Shown here: one piece after another, positions 1-7,521 of the stretch
How the letters are laid out: each line of letters opens with the position of its first letter
How positions within the stretch are numbered: position 1 is the first letter of the stretch
The notes under the pieces: model-generated
What the model was told of the DNA's origin: nothing
What the model saw: the letters and a program-made list of their open reading frames with translations, nothing else
Database searches by the model: none
Assembly (NCBI GenBank): GCA_963696025.1
Contig: CAVOII010000012.1
Span: forward strand, 248,001-312,000
Reading direction: 5' to 3'
DNA length: 64,000 nucleotides
From: JABCYV01 sp963696025
GTDB taxonomy: Bacteria > Acidobacteriota > Terriglobia > Terriglobales > Acidobacteriaceae
Translations under genes and position numbers: made by a program

Positions 1-1337
1 GCATTGCCATCCGGTGACCAGTCGGCGGAGATGACATTCTCGGCAACTTCTCGCGGCGCGCCGCCGCTGAGCGGAAGCCGGGCCAACGTCCCGGCTGAAG
101 TGTTAGCCGTGAAAAATATATGGTCCAGTGTGACTGCGAGTTCCGTGGCCCGCGAAATCGCCAGAATGCTGCTGCCCTTCAGTCCCAGTTCGCGGGACTG
201 CGGCGAATCCGGCCGCGTGGTATAGAGCTGCACAGGGTCTTCGCCAAATGCTGCGCTGTAGACGATGGTCTGGCCATCGGGAGCGAACCGTGCGGAAGCA
301 ACGTGCCCGCCCCGGAAAGTCAGGCGAGTGAACACCGGATTCGAAGCTGGCACCGTGGCTCGACCGGCCCAGAATGCTGCGGCAGCGGCGAACAGCAGGA
401 CTGGAATCGCCGCCACCAACGAAGCCCGCCACCGTCCAATATTGGCCAACCGTGATGCCGGCACCGCCTTCGCGGAACTGCTGAGCGAAGACAAGCTCTC
501 CAAATCGAAAGCCAGATCGCGTGCCGACTGGAAGCGCAAGCTGGGCTCTTTTTCCAGGCAATGGCGGACGATCCGCTCCAGGCCGGGAGAGACCTGCAGG
601 CCGGTCTCGGTCAGCTCCGGCGGGTCTTCCTTGAGAATGGCGTTCATGGTCTCTACGCTGGAGTCGCCCTTGAATGCCCGCTTGCGCGAAATCATTTCGT
701 ACAGGATGGCGCCGAAGCTGAAGATGTCGGAGCGGTGGTCGATCGTCTGCCCTCGCACTTGCTCGGGCGACATGTAACCCACGGTGCCCATCACCGTTCC
801 GGGCGTGGTAGGCGTTGGACCGGCCATGGTTGCGCTCTCTCCCGTCCCCGTGTCCGCGAAGGATTGCTTGGCCAAACCGAAATCCAGAATTTTCACCCGG
901 CCGTCTTTAGTGACGAAGATGTTGTCCGGCTTCAGATCGCGATGAACAATTCCCTTCTCATGCGCCGCCGCTAGTCCCTTGGCCATCTCCAGCGCATACT
1001 CGATCACCCTGCGTTGGGATAATGGGCCGGCGTTCATCTTCTCCCGCAGGGTTTGCCCCTCGAGGAACTCCGAAACCAGATAATGGACGCCGTCCTGCGC
1101 GCCCACATCATGGATCGCCATGAGATTTGGGTGGTTGACTGTGCTTAGGAGACGAGCTTCGTGCTCGAAGCGGCTGAGGCGATCAGCGTCACCAGCAAAC
1201 GTGGCGGGAAGGATCTTGATTGCGACGGTGCGGTCAAGCCGCGTGTCGCGGGCGCGGTAGACTTCACCCATTCCTCCAGCGCCAAGGGAAGACTGAATTT
1301 CGTAGGGACCGAGTTTAGTTCCCGCAGTTAAAGCCAT
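1..1337 (-). CDS. Serine/threonine protein kinase with C-terminal propeller (C-terminus cut by window edge)
   Basis: Membrane-anchored eukaryotic-type Ser/Thr kinase of the PknB/Pkn2 class. The frame opens at an ATG at 1337 and is open to the left edge, so the C-terminus is missing. Residues about 8-270 hold the kinase domain: a glycine-rich loop GAGGMGEVY near residue 20, catalytic HRDLKPDN near 132-139 and DFG near 152. A hydrophobic segment at about 303-325 is a single membrane span. What follows (FAPDGQTIVYS, then SADWSPDGNA near the edge) resembles the TolB/WD40-like beta-propeller repeats that Acidobacteriota kinases carry outside the membrane. Substrate and ligand cannot be inferred. 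It is the only gene left of 1663 and points away from it. Confidence 0.93.
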   Translation of the reverse strand, partial: MALTAGTKLGPYEIQSSLGAGGMGEVYRARDTRLDRTVAIKILPATFAGDADRLSRFEHEARLLSTVNHPNLMAIHDVGAQDGVHYLVSEFLEGQTLREKMNAGPLSQRRVIEYALEMAKGLAAAHEKGIVHRDLKPDNIFVTKDGRVKILDFGLAKQSFADTGTGESATMAGPTPTTPGTVMGTVGYMSPEQVRGQTIDHRSDIFSFGAILYEMISRKRAFKGDSSVETMNAILKEDPPELTETGLQVSPGLERIVRHCLEKEPSLRFQSARDLAFDLESLSSLSSSAKAVPASRLANIGRWRASLVAAIPVLLFAAAAAFWAGRATVPASNPVFTRLTFRGGHVASARFAPDGQTIVYSAAFGEDPVQLYTTRPDSPQSRELGLKGSSILAISRATELAVTLDHIFFTANTSAGTLARLPLSGGAPREVAENVISADWSPDGN

Positions 1338-1662
1338 GGTGACGCGCAATTATAAACGTTAGGTGTTGGGGTTGGGGGTATCGGGTCGGCCGTTGCAAAG
1401 AACGTGCGGATGTGGAACCCTCCGTCCAGCCCACGCGGGCGAGGGCTCCTTCGACTTCGCTCAGGACAGGTCCGCGCCACACACAGCCATTAAGTTTTCT
1501 ATTGCCATCACGGGGTCCGACGAGTAATATGCGCGGCCTGTTCCTAAAGTAACGGAAGCGAACCCGGTTCTTCGTTGACCCATCAAATTGGAGGAGAGTA
1601 CGATTTCATAGCCAGCGGGTTGAGAGCCGCATGGAGTCAGTCCCGGTAAGTTGTAGAGAAAT
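1338..1662. other. Divergent intergenic region with a solo palindromic-repeat core
   Basis: This 325-bp gap separates the kinase (minus) from the transglycosylase (plus). No coding frame is convincing. Positions 1446-1470 hold the bare core of the dispersed family seen at 20643, 24719, 28651 and 29583 (CTCCTTCGACT next to TCGCTCAGGA) but without the internal hairpin those copies carry. No clear promoter was recognised. Confidence 0.5.
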
Positions 1663-3588
1663 ATGAAGATTGCGAAACTCTATCTTGTGACGGCATCACT
1701 TTTCACCCTGCTCCTGGCAGGGATTGCCTGTCAGACGGCGCAGCGGCCGTCAGCTCTTTTGCCGCCCGCTCAGGCCAATGCACCAGCCGCAACAGCAATT
1801 TCTGCCACGCCGACTTCAGCGACAACGCCGCAACTTCCGCATACCAATCCTGCTCCGGTCGAGCCGGCGAAGGCCCAAACAAAGCCAAAGCCTGATCCCG
1901 TCGCTGATTTGATCGCACAGGTCGAAAAGGAATATCAGGCTGGGCAAGATAATTACAAAGCCGGGCATCTTCAAGCGGCGAAACAGAATTTTGAGCGCGC
2001 TCTGGCGTTGTTGGGAAGCCCCGAATACGTCCTCTCCGACAATCGTTTGGAGCCGGAGTTCGACCGCGTGCTGGCGGCCCTGAATAGTCCAGGGCTGCAG
2101 CCAACAGAAGACGATTCCACCGCGCAGAAATCCGAGCCCGCTCCGATCGATGAAGCCAACGACGTCAGCTTCCCGGTCGACCCCAGCATCAAGGCCAAGG
2201 CTGAAGCCGAGGTCAAGGCCACGCATAGCGATCTTCCGCTTATGCTGACGGACCCGGTGGCCAGCTATATCAACTACTTCTCCACCACCCGTGGGCGCGG
2301 TGTCCTGGAGCGCGGACTGGTACGCGGCGGCCGCTACCATGACATGATTCAGAACGTCCTGAAGAATGAGGGTGTCCCGCAAGATCTGATTTATCTCGCG
2401 CAAGCCGAGTCCGGCTTTCATCCTTTGGCGGTTTCGCACGCCGGGGCGCGTGGCATTTGGCAATTCATGGGAAGCCGCGCAAAAGGCTATGGTTTGCAGC
2501 ACAATTTATGGATAGACGATCGCCAGGACCCGGAAAAATCCACGCGCGCCGCCGCCCGGCATCTGAAAGATCTCTACAACGAGTTCGGCGACTGGTACCT
2601 GGCGATGGCTGCCTATAACTCTGGGCCGGGAACGGTGCAACAAGCCGTCCGCCGGACTGGCTATGCCGATTTCTGGCAGCTCTACAAGCGAAACGTCTTA
2701 CCCAAGGAGACACGGAACTACGTACCCATCATTTTGGCCGTGACAATCATGGCCAAGAATCCGGCGCAATACGGGCTCGACCAGGTAGTAGCCGAGAAAC
2801 CGGTCCCGTATGACACGGTCAAGATCGACTATCCCGTAGACTTACGCCTGGTCGCCGAATGCGTTGACGCTTCGCCAGCGACGTTGCAGGATCTCAATCC
2901 CCGATTGCTGCGTTTTGCGACACCTGCGGATTCGTCATTTGATCTCCATCTGCCAACCGGAACCAGGGATCTCTATCTGAGTGCCGTAGAAACGATCCCG
3001 CGTGATATGCGGGTATGGTGGCGCTATCACAAAGTTGCACCGGGCGACACTCTGACTTCGCTGGCCCGCATCTACCGCACTACGCCACGCTCAATCTCGC
3101 AAGCAAATAATCTCGAAAGTGATGAAGATCTCCAACCGGAGAGTAAGCTGATCATCCCTATCGCACCGGGTCGGCATGCTTCCACGGAAGACGGTGCGAC
3201 ATTCGCCCGCCAGGCCACCCGCTATACGGTTCGCAAGGGAGATACGGTGCAGACTGTCGCCGACAACTTTGGCGTTCCCGCCACCATGGTGCGACGCTGG
3301 AACCATTTGAAGGGTGACAGTCTACACGGACGTCGGGTTGTGTACGTGCATCTGCCGGTCACCCCGAGCGTGAGCGAAACCCGGCCCTCGGTGGCATCTA
3401 AGTCGAAATCTCATAAGATTTTACGGACTGAGCGCCGAGTCGCTCCGACGCACCACACGGTCAAACCCGGTGAGACTCTGACTTCCATTGCTTCCACCCA
3501 CCACACCACTGTCGACGCTTTAAAGCGCGACAATGGCGATCTGGCGATCCTGCGTCCGGGGATGATCCTGGTGGTCAGGGACCGGTAA
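1663..3588 (+). CDS. MltD-like membrane-bound lytic murein transglycosylase with three LysM domains
   Basis: Predicted to cleave the glycan strands of peptidoglycan in the periplasm. Residues 1-22 are a hydrophobic signal followed by Cys23 (AGIAC), an imperfect lipobox, so it is probably an outer-membrane lipoprotein. A Pro/Ala-rich linker (25-80) and a helical region precede the SLT domain at about 225-335, which has the catalytic Glu249 in QAESGF, then GIWQFM and AAYNSGPG. Three LysM peptidoglycan-binding repeats follow at about 455-500, 520-563 and 597-639. The architecture SLT plus several LysM is that of MltD. The ribosome site (AGAGAA just before the ATG) is weak. It is transcribed alone. 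Confidence 0.9.
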   Translation: MKIAKLYLVTASLFTLLLAGIACQTAQRPSALLPPAQANAPAATAISATPTSATTPQLPHTNPAPVEPAKAQTKPKPDPVADLIAQVEKEYQAGQDNYKAGHLQAAKQNFERALALLGSPEYVLSDNRLEPEFDRVLAALNSPGLQPTEDDSTAQKSEPAPIDEANDVSFPVDPSIKAKAEAEVKATHSDLPLMLTDPVASYINYFSTTRGRGVLERGLVRGGRYHDMIQNVLKNEGVPQDLIYLAQAESGFHPLAVSHAGARGIWQFMGSRAKGYGLQHNLWIDDRQDPEKSTRAAARHLKDLYNEFGDWYLAMAAYNSGPGTVQQAVRRTGYADFWQLYKRNVLPKETRNYVPIILAVTIMAKNPAQYGLDQVVAEKPVPYDTVKIDYPVDLRLVAECVDASPATLQDLNPRLLRFATPADSSFDLHLPTGTRDLYLSAVETIPRDMRVWWRYHKVAPGDTLTSLARIYRTTPRSISQANNLESDEDLQPESKLIIPIAPGRHASTEDGATFARQATRYTVRKGDTVQTVADNFGVPATMVRRWNHLKGDSLHGRRVVYVHLPVTPSVSETRPSVASKSKSHKILRTERRVAPTHHTVKPGETLTSIASTHHTTVDALKRDNGDLAILRPGMILVVRDR

Positions 3589-3747
3589 ATGGGGCTGACT
3601 TCAGGCGTCAGACCCTGGGCCCGTTCTCTCCGGACCATGCGCTTGATTGAGAGGCTGGAATGTTGTTGCCCTGCAAGGCTGCGGTGCGGCGCTCGAATTC
3701 CCAATCCGGTGTAGTATTCAAAGTGCCGGTGACGGCAAACGGACTCG

Positions 3748-3779
3748 TTGACTGATGCGCAAAACTGCTGTGCTATAAT
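3748..3779 (+). promoter_or_regulatory. Putative promoter of the lysine-rich tail protein
   Basis: A perfect TATAAT lies at 3774-3779 with TTGACT at 3748-3753. The 20-base spacer is longer than the usual 16-18, so the minus-35 assignment is uncertain. It sits about 95 bases ahead of the chosen ATG at 3873. Confidence 0.45.
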
Positions 3780-3872
3780 CACGCGCCGTTCAGCCAAATG
3801 AAGCAGTCTTACAGTTGTCTTTCAAGAGACAGCGCGGCGTCCAAGCGCAGCTCGAAAAAATCAGGAGGAGAA

Positions 3873-4247
3873 ATGAGTTTCGACGAAACCCTCTACGGAC
3901 GTGATGATGAAGCAGAAGAATTCGGTGACAGCGGCGCTTATGGTGATGCGCTGGAAGAAGACTACGAGCAAGAAGAAGAGGAAGAAGAAGCCGAAGTGCC
4001 AGGAATGAGTGAGCCGCAACCTGAGCCCGTCCTTCCTCCACCCACTCCGAGACCGACTGGCGGAGGCGGAGGCGCTCGTAAGCCTGCGAAGAAGAAGCCA
4101 GCGGCGAAGAAGAAGCCAGCTAAGAAAAATCCGGCTGCCAAGAAAAAACCGGCTAAGAAGAAACCGGCGCACAAGGCAGCAAGGAAACCGGCAAGGAAGG
4201 CGAAGAAGGCGAAGAAGCCGGCGAAGCGAGGCGGCCGCCGTCGCTGA
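3873..4247 (+). CDS. Histone H1-like protein: acidic N-terminus, Lys/Ala/Pro-rich C-terminal tail
   Basis: A 124-residue protein. The start at 3873 is chosen because it is preceded by AGGAGGAG at good spacing; an in-frame ATG at 3798 has no such site. Residues 1-45 are strongly acidic, with a run of Glu near 35-42, followed by a proline-rich stretch and a glycine run. From about residue 65 to the end the sequence is built of repeated AKKKPA-type units, like the C-terminal tail of eukaryotic H1 and bacterial Hc1/AlgP-like proteins that coat DNA. DNA binding is inferred from composition only. The acidic head could mask or regulate the basic tail. A strong hairpin follows the stop. Confidence 0.75.
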   Translation: MSFDETLYGRDDEAEEFGDSGAYGDALEEDYEQEEEEEEAEVPGMSEPQPEPVLPPPTPRPTGGGGGARKPAKKKPAAKKKPAKKNPAAKKKPAKKKPAHKAARKPARKAKKAKKPAKRGGRRR

Positions 4248-4298
4248 CGTAAAGGATCGATCTGAGTTTAGTGAGGTAGGAGCGTCGGCTCATTTTCC

Positions 4299-4321
4299 AG
4301 CCGCGGCCCTGGGCCGCGGCT
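4299..4321 (+). terminator. Rho-independent-type hairpin after the histone-like gene
   Basis: AGCCGCGGCCC and GGGCCGCGGCT form a perfect 11-bp stem with a one-base loop, followed by CTTTG. The T-run is short, but position and stem strength fit a terminator about 50 bases after the stop at 4247. Confidence 0.65.
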
Positions 4322-4397
4322 CTTTGCAGGCGAATCAACTCGGGGCGAAAAGAGAGTTTTCGATTCCGGTCCGTGCCGGTAACCGCGATCTCGCTGG

Positions 4398-4658
4398 CTA
4401 TTTCCTCCCCACGGCGGTCAGACACTTCCCGTAAAGCTCGAGCAGGTGGGCGGCGTAGTCTTCGGGCTTTGCGGCGGCGCCGGTTCCCTGGAAGCCCACT
4501 CCTGAAGAACTGGTTCGGCCGTAACCTGTAGTCATAGCGATGAACTTCATGAGATCCAGTGCAATATCTTCGTTGCGGCGGGACCCCGTCGCGATAGCGG
4601 GTGCTTCCTCCATGAATGCCTCCCCCTGAATCGAAATACTGGGAATTTCGTCGTCCAT
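4398..4658 (-). CDS. Small conserved-looking hypothetical protein
   Basis: An 86-residue reading starting at ATG 4658 (MDDEIPSISIQGEAF). A longer open frame runs up to 4961, but its extra N-terminal part is Arg/Cys-rich, lacks protein character and overlaps antisense to the small gene at 4809, so the short start is preferred. The remaining protein is mixed alpha-type (IALDLMKFIAMTTGYG, AAHLLELYGKCLTAV) with no signal peptide or known motif. No clear Shine-Dalgarno precedes 4658. It is divergent from the sigma-28-type promoter at 4757. Function unknown. Confidence 0.55.
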   Translation of the reverse strand: MDDEIPSISIQGEAFMEEAPAIATGSRRNEDIALDLMKFIAMTTGYGRTSSSGVGFQGTGAAAKPEDYAAHLLELYGKCLTAVGRK

Positions 4659-4756
4659 CGAAGCGAAGAATTTCGGCAGAAAAGCGATGATAACAGAATG
4701 CTTACAGCGCCGAGTTATTGAGTCCGGATTCCCCAAGCGCTTGATCGGATATCGAC

Positions 4757-4783
4757 TAATGGACTGCGTCCATGTGCCGATAA
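4757..4783 (+). promoter_or_regulatory. Sigma-28 (FliA)-type promoter
   Basis: TAATGGAC at 4757-4764, an 11-base spacer, then a perfect GCCGATAA at 4776-4783. The known FliA consensus is TAAAGTTT-N11-GCCGATAA. The minus-10 is exact, the spacer is exact and the minus-35 half is partial. It ends 11 bases before a GGAGG ribosome site (4794-4798) and 26 bases before the ATG at 4809, giving a short leader. Confidence 0.65.
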
Positions 4784-4808
4784 GAGTTGTTATGGAGGTA
4801 AAATCCAT

Positions 4809-4979
4809 ATGGTTAATCCAGTGGCTTCTTCGAATGCAGTCCACCGAATAGAAGTTTCTGAAGTGGCATCGAAACGAGCAGCGGAAAACGCGGCCACGAA
4901 GAACCAACCTGCGAGGGCGCAAGATTCGGTTACTCTCAAAGGTACAGGGGATGCCGACCACGACGGAGACTCGAGGTAG
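4809..4979 (+). CDS. 56-residue protein with acidic DADHDGDS tail, behind a sigma-28-type promoter
   Basis: A short gene: ATG at 4809, GGAGG ten bases upstream, TAG at 4977-4979. The product is hydrophilic, with no signal peptide or membrane span. Its first half is Ala/Val/Ser-rich (MVNPVASSNAV). It ends in DSVTLKGTGDADHDGDSR, an Asp-rich motif that could bind a divalent cation. The promoter architecture suggests expression with late flagellar or chemotaxis genes, although none lie in the window. Size and promoter class leave open a FlgM-like or flagellum-associated role, but no FlgM motif is seen and function is unassigned. Confidence 0.65.
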   Translation: MVNPVASSNAVHRIEVSEVASKRAAENAATKNQPARAQDSVTLKGTGDADHDGDSR

Positions 4980-5025
4980 ATCTCTGACTCCTACAACGTG
5001 CTCCTCCGATGGTGTGCCGCCAGGC

Positions 5026-5721
5026 TCAGTTCAGGTCGGAGAGGACAGCGTCGGTAAACCCGCCTCCCTGGCTGTTTAGTCCAATCACGGTCCGAACCTG
5101 ACCAGATGTGAGACCGAGTGGTCCGCTGTCGATGACAGTGAATTTCGTGTTCACTGGAGTAAAGATGATCTCATAGTTGGTCGAGGCACTGAGGGTCTGG
5201 TAACCCGAAGCTCCCGGGAAAGCCAAATTACTGATGGTGGGCGAGACGCTATCGATAGATGATCCCGCGGTAACGAGATATATATCAGCTGCCCCCAGGC
5301 TGGGTGATGCGTTCACTATACGAATCGCCACGTCGCCGGACGCAGGAGCGGTATTCTGATCCATCAGTAGGAGGTGCGTGGCACTCGCAGAAAAATTCGC
5401 GGCAATGAGAGTGTAGTTGTTACCGCCGCCGAGGCTGAGCGCGACGCTAAGGTTAGGGATGGGCGTTGATGTGCCGGAGGGTTCGACCTGGAGCTGTGGC
5501 GAACCGGAATTAACCGTCTGATAACTGGTAGCGGTCTGGTAGGCGACACTAGCGGCGAAACTATTGCCGTTCAGCAAAAAGGTCAGCAGGCTTTGGTCGG
5601 GGACTGCATTCATCACCCTGAGTTTTGTGCTATTGGATCCACCGCATCCCAGGCTAAGCAACACCACTCCGAGCGACAGCAACGCAACAGCATGTGACAG
5701 CGGCTTCCAGAATGGGGTCAC
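5026..5721 (-). CDS. DUF4397-domain lipoprotein
   Basis: The start is taken as GTG 5721 because GGGAGGAAAG lies just upstream; a longer frame to 5772 has no such site. The 231-residue product begins with a signal (VALLSLGVVLLSLGC) ending at a cysteine, so it is probably a lipoprotein. The rest is beta-rich and matches the DUF4397 pattern of two similar sandwich halves: LRVMNAVPDQSLLTFLLNG near the N-terminus and AIRIVNASPSLGAADIYLV in the middle. Role unknown, cell surface or periplasm. It is divergent from the Spy-like gene and faces its own copy of the four-half-site operator array at 5821-5856. Confidence 0.85.
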   Translation of the reverse strand: MTPFWKPLSHAVALLSLGVVLLSLGCGGSNSTKLRVMNAVPDQSLLTFLLNGNSFAASVAYQTATSYQTVNSGSPQLQVEPSGTSTPIPNLSVALSLGGGNNYTLIAANFSASATHLLLMDQNTAPASGDVAIRIVNASPSLGAADIYLVTAGSSIDSVSPTISNLAFPGASGYQTLSASTNYEIIFTPVNTKFTVIDSGPLGLTSGQVRTVIGLNSQGGGFTDAVLSDLN

Positions 5722-5820
5722 GATACTTTCCTCCCGAGAAGAGTAGGCAGGCAGAAAAACAAAGAGACACAACTCCGAAAGTACAGATGCCTGCGAGCAA
5801 TGGCAAGTTGCTGGGCTTGC

Positions 5821-5856
5821 GTAAAGAATCGGTCAAGGTCGGTAAAGACTTGTAAA
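5821..5856 (-). promoter_or_regulatory. Operator array, copy 1 (upstream of DUF4397 gene)
   Basis: Read on the plus strand, half-sites GTAAA, GTCAA, GTAAA and GTAAA begin at 5821, 5832, 5842 and 5852 (steps 11, 10, 10). On the minus strand this is TTTAC-N5-TTTAC-N5-TTGAC-N6-TTTAC. It lies about 100 bases ahead of the GTG at 5721 and is the mirror image of copy 2. Helical-turn spacing suggests a dimerising, probably OmpR/CpxR-like regulator. Confidence 0.75.
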
Positions 5857-5909
5857 GCTTGCGCGTACCATGAGGTTCGTGTCAAGCGGCGCGGCCTCAG
5901 GCGTTTTGA

Positions 5910-5945
5910 TTTACGAATTTTTACCCCACTTTACCAACTCTTTAC
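5910..5945 (+). promoter_or_regulatory. Operator array, copy 2 (upstream of Spy-like gene)
   Basis: TTTAC half-sites begin at 5910, 5920, 5930 and 5941 (steps 10, 10, 11), the same layout as copies 1 and 3. The ATG at 6038 lies about 93 bases downstream. TATCAA at 5971-5976 is a possible minus-10. Confidence 0.78.
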
Positions 5946-6037
5946 TCGTCCGATCACGATAAAGTGTTCCTATCAAATAGATCTGAAACTCGGGAGCGAT
6001 ATGCTCAAGATGTTTCAGGTCGGAATTGGAGATCCAC

Positions 6038-6559
6038 ATGCTAGATTCACAAGTGAAAAGCCCTGCGGGTGCGCGACGAGCCCACGGATCATTACCGGCC
6101 GCAATCATCCTGGTTGCGCTAGTCTGTCTCGGTCTCGGAATAGGGGCCGCTTTCGGTCAGTACGGCCAGAGCCAGTCTGCTCCGGATCAATCTGGTCAAG
6201 GTTCCGGGATGGAAGGACACATGGGTCGGCACCAGATGGCCAGCGTCGACGATCAAGTTAAGCACATGACTAAGAAACTGAACTTGAGCGACGATCAACA
6301 GGCAAAGCTGAAACCCATCCTCGAAGATCAGCGCAAGCAGATGGAGCAGATTCGCGATGACTCGTCATTGTCGCGCGAGGACCGCTTCAGCAAGATGAAA
6401 AGCGTTCATGAGAACAGCACAGCTCAAATCAAAGCACTCTTGAACGACGATCAGCAGAAGAAGTTCGACAAGATGCAAGCGGAGCGGCGTGAACACATGG
6501 GAGACCGCGGCCCTGGAAATGGTCCTCCCCCGAGCGACAGTCCACGCCAACAGCAGTGA
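6038..6559 (+). CDS. Spy/CpxP-like LTxxQ-motif periplasmic protein
   Basis: A 173-residue exported protein. ATG 6038 is preferred over an in-frame TTG 12 bases earlier; TTGGAG gives the ribosome site. A signal segment (AAIILVALVCLGLGIGAAFG) occupies about residues 18-37. The mature part is a long helical, charged region with two LTxxQ-like motifs, LSDDQQAKLKPIL and LNDDQQKKFDKM, the signature of Spy/CpxP/CnrX chaperone-like envelope stress proteins. The tail is Gly/Pro/Gln-rich. In Enterobacteria, cpxP and spy are induced by CpxR through GTAAA-N5-GTAAA boxes; the TTTAC array upstream is reminiscent, but no regulator gene is in the window. Confidence 0.83.
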   Translation: MLDSQVKSPAGARRAHGSLPAAIILVALVCLGLGIGAAFGQYGQSQSAPDQSGQGSGMEGHMGRHQMASVDDQVKHMTKKLNLSDDQQAKLKPILEDQRKQMEQIRDDSSLSREDRFSKMKSVHENSTAQIKALLNDDQQKKFDKMQAERREHMGDRGPGNGPPPSDSPRQQQ

Positions 6560-6610
6560 GTATCCGTCGGTCTTCCAGCTGGGCTCTGACAGCTTGGGTC
6601 TGACCGCAAG

Positions 6611-6671
6611 GGCTCCGGAAAACTATAACTCGGGCGGCGCGAGGACTGACCGCGCCGTCCGGTTCGGAGCC
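6611..6671 (+). terminator. Long nested stem-loop between the Spy-like gene and the barrel gene
   Basis: GGCTCCG at 6611-6617 pairs with CGGAGCC at 6665-6671, and a GGCGCG/CGCGCC pair is nested inside. It lies 50 bases after the Spy-like stop and directly before operator copy 3. It may insulate the upstream transcript; no T-run follows, so a rho-independent terminator is not certain. Confidence 0.4.
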
Positions 6672-6678
6672 CGAACAG

Positions 6679-6714
6679 TTTACAAAGTTTTACTCCGCTT
6701 GACGCAATCTTTAC
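6679..6714 (+). promoter_or_regulatory. Operator array, copy 3 (upstream of the outer-membrane barrel gene)
   Basis: TTTAC at 6679, TTTAC at 6689, TTGAC at 6699 and TTTAC at 6710 (steps 10, 10, 11). The TTGAC variant is in the third position exactly as in copy 1. The ATG at 6840 lies 126 bases downstream. Confidence 0.75.
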
Positions 6715-6839
6715 CACGTAATTCTGGAGCGCTGGCATCTCACCTCGCAGAATCGGAAGATTCCCGCGCGAATCGAACTGTTTTCGATTCGTTGGATCAA
6801 CCGGGTCTCTTCCAGAAAAAAATCATGCGAGGGAAATGA

Positions 6840-7457
6840 ATGTCTAGAGGAGTCGGCGTCGCTATTGTCGCTGTTTTGTGCTTGCTCACCTCCACTGTGC
6901 TGGCCCAGAGCCGTTCGGATTTGAGCATCAATGCATTCGGAAGCTTCGTGACCCAATCCAGTGGGCAACAGGTCGCACTTGCCCCGACCACCTCGGCGGG
7001 AATTCTGGCGACGTATCGCCACGCCCTCAAGCAACGACATGCGGTGGAGCTGAACTATGCATACACACGCAATTCTCAAAACTACACCCTGACCGACCTC
7101 TCGGGTACGCAGACGACCTCCAATATTCAGTCGAGCGTGCACGAAGCGACCGCCGATTATGTGTTTACTCCCAGAAGATCGGCGAAACTGAGTCCGTTTT
7201 TGCTCGCCGGCGGTGGAGCCTTAGTGTTTGCTCCCACGAATAATTCCAATAACACAGCTGTGGGAGCAGCGACCGAGGCCAAAGGAGTCTTTGTGTATGG
7301 CGGCGGCGCGGATTACAAATTGTCAGGCAAGATCGCGCTGCGTTTGGAGTACCGCGGCCTTCTTTATCAGGCGCCTGATTTCAATATTTTCGGTTATTCG
7401 ACCGGGGCTTGGCAGCACACCGCGGAGCCTTCGGGCGGGATCGTATATCGTTTCTAG
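6840..7457 (+). CDS. Outer-membrane beta-barrel protein (porin/OmpW-like fold)
   Basis: A 205-residue protein beginning at ATG 6840, with GAGGG six bases upstream. Residues 1-22 are a signal peptide ending LAQS. The rest alternates polar and hydrophobic residues in barrel strands (HAVELNYAYTRNSQNY, HEATADYVFTPR, LSPFLLAGGGALVF, IALRLEYRGLLYQ) and ends GGIVYRF, a terminal Phe typical of Bam-dependent barrels. It is an eight-strand-class barrel similar to OmpA-N/OmpW proteins, without a peptidoglycan-binding domain. It shares the four-half-site operator with the two preceding genes. Confidence 0.8.
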   Translation: MSRGVGVAIVAVLCLLTSTVLAQSRSDLSINAFGSFVTQSSGQQVALAPTTSAGILATYRHALKQRHAVELNYAYTRNSQNYTLTDLSGTQTTSNIQSSVHEATADYVFTPRRSAKLSPFLLAGGGALVFAPTNNSNNTAVGAATEAKGVFVYGGGADYKLSGKIALRLEYRGLLYQAPDFNIFGYSTGAWQHTAEPSGGIVYRF

Positions 7458-7521
7458 TTTTTCATAACCGCGGAACTTTATCATCAGGAACAAGGCGTCC
7501 TTAATCATTTATTCATCTATT

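Noticed and set aside
4081..4240. Tandem DNA repeats resembling a short repeat array
   Set aside because: They are codon repeats of the Lys/Ala/Pro tail of a coding gene, with no spacers; not a CRISPR or minisatellite of independent origin.
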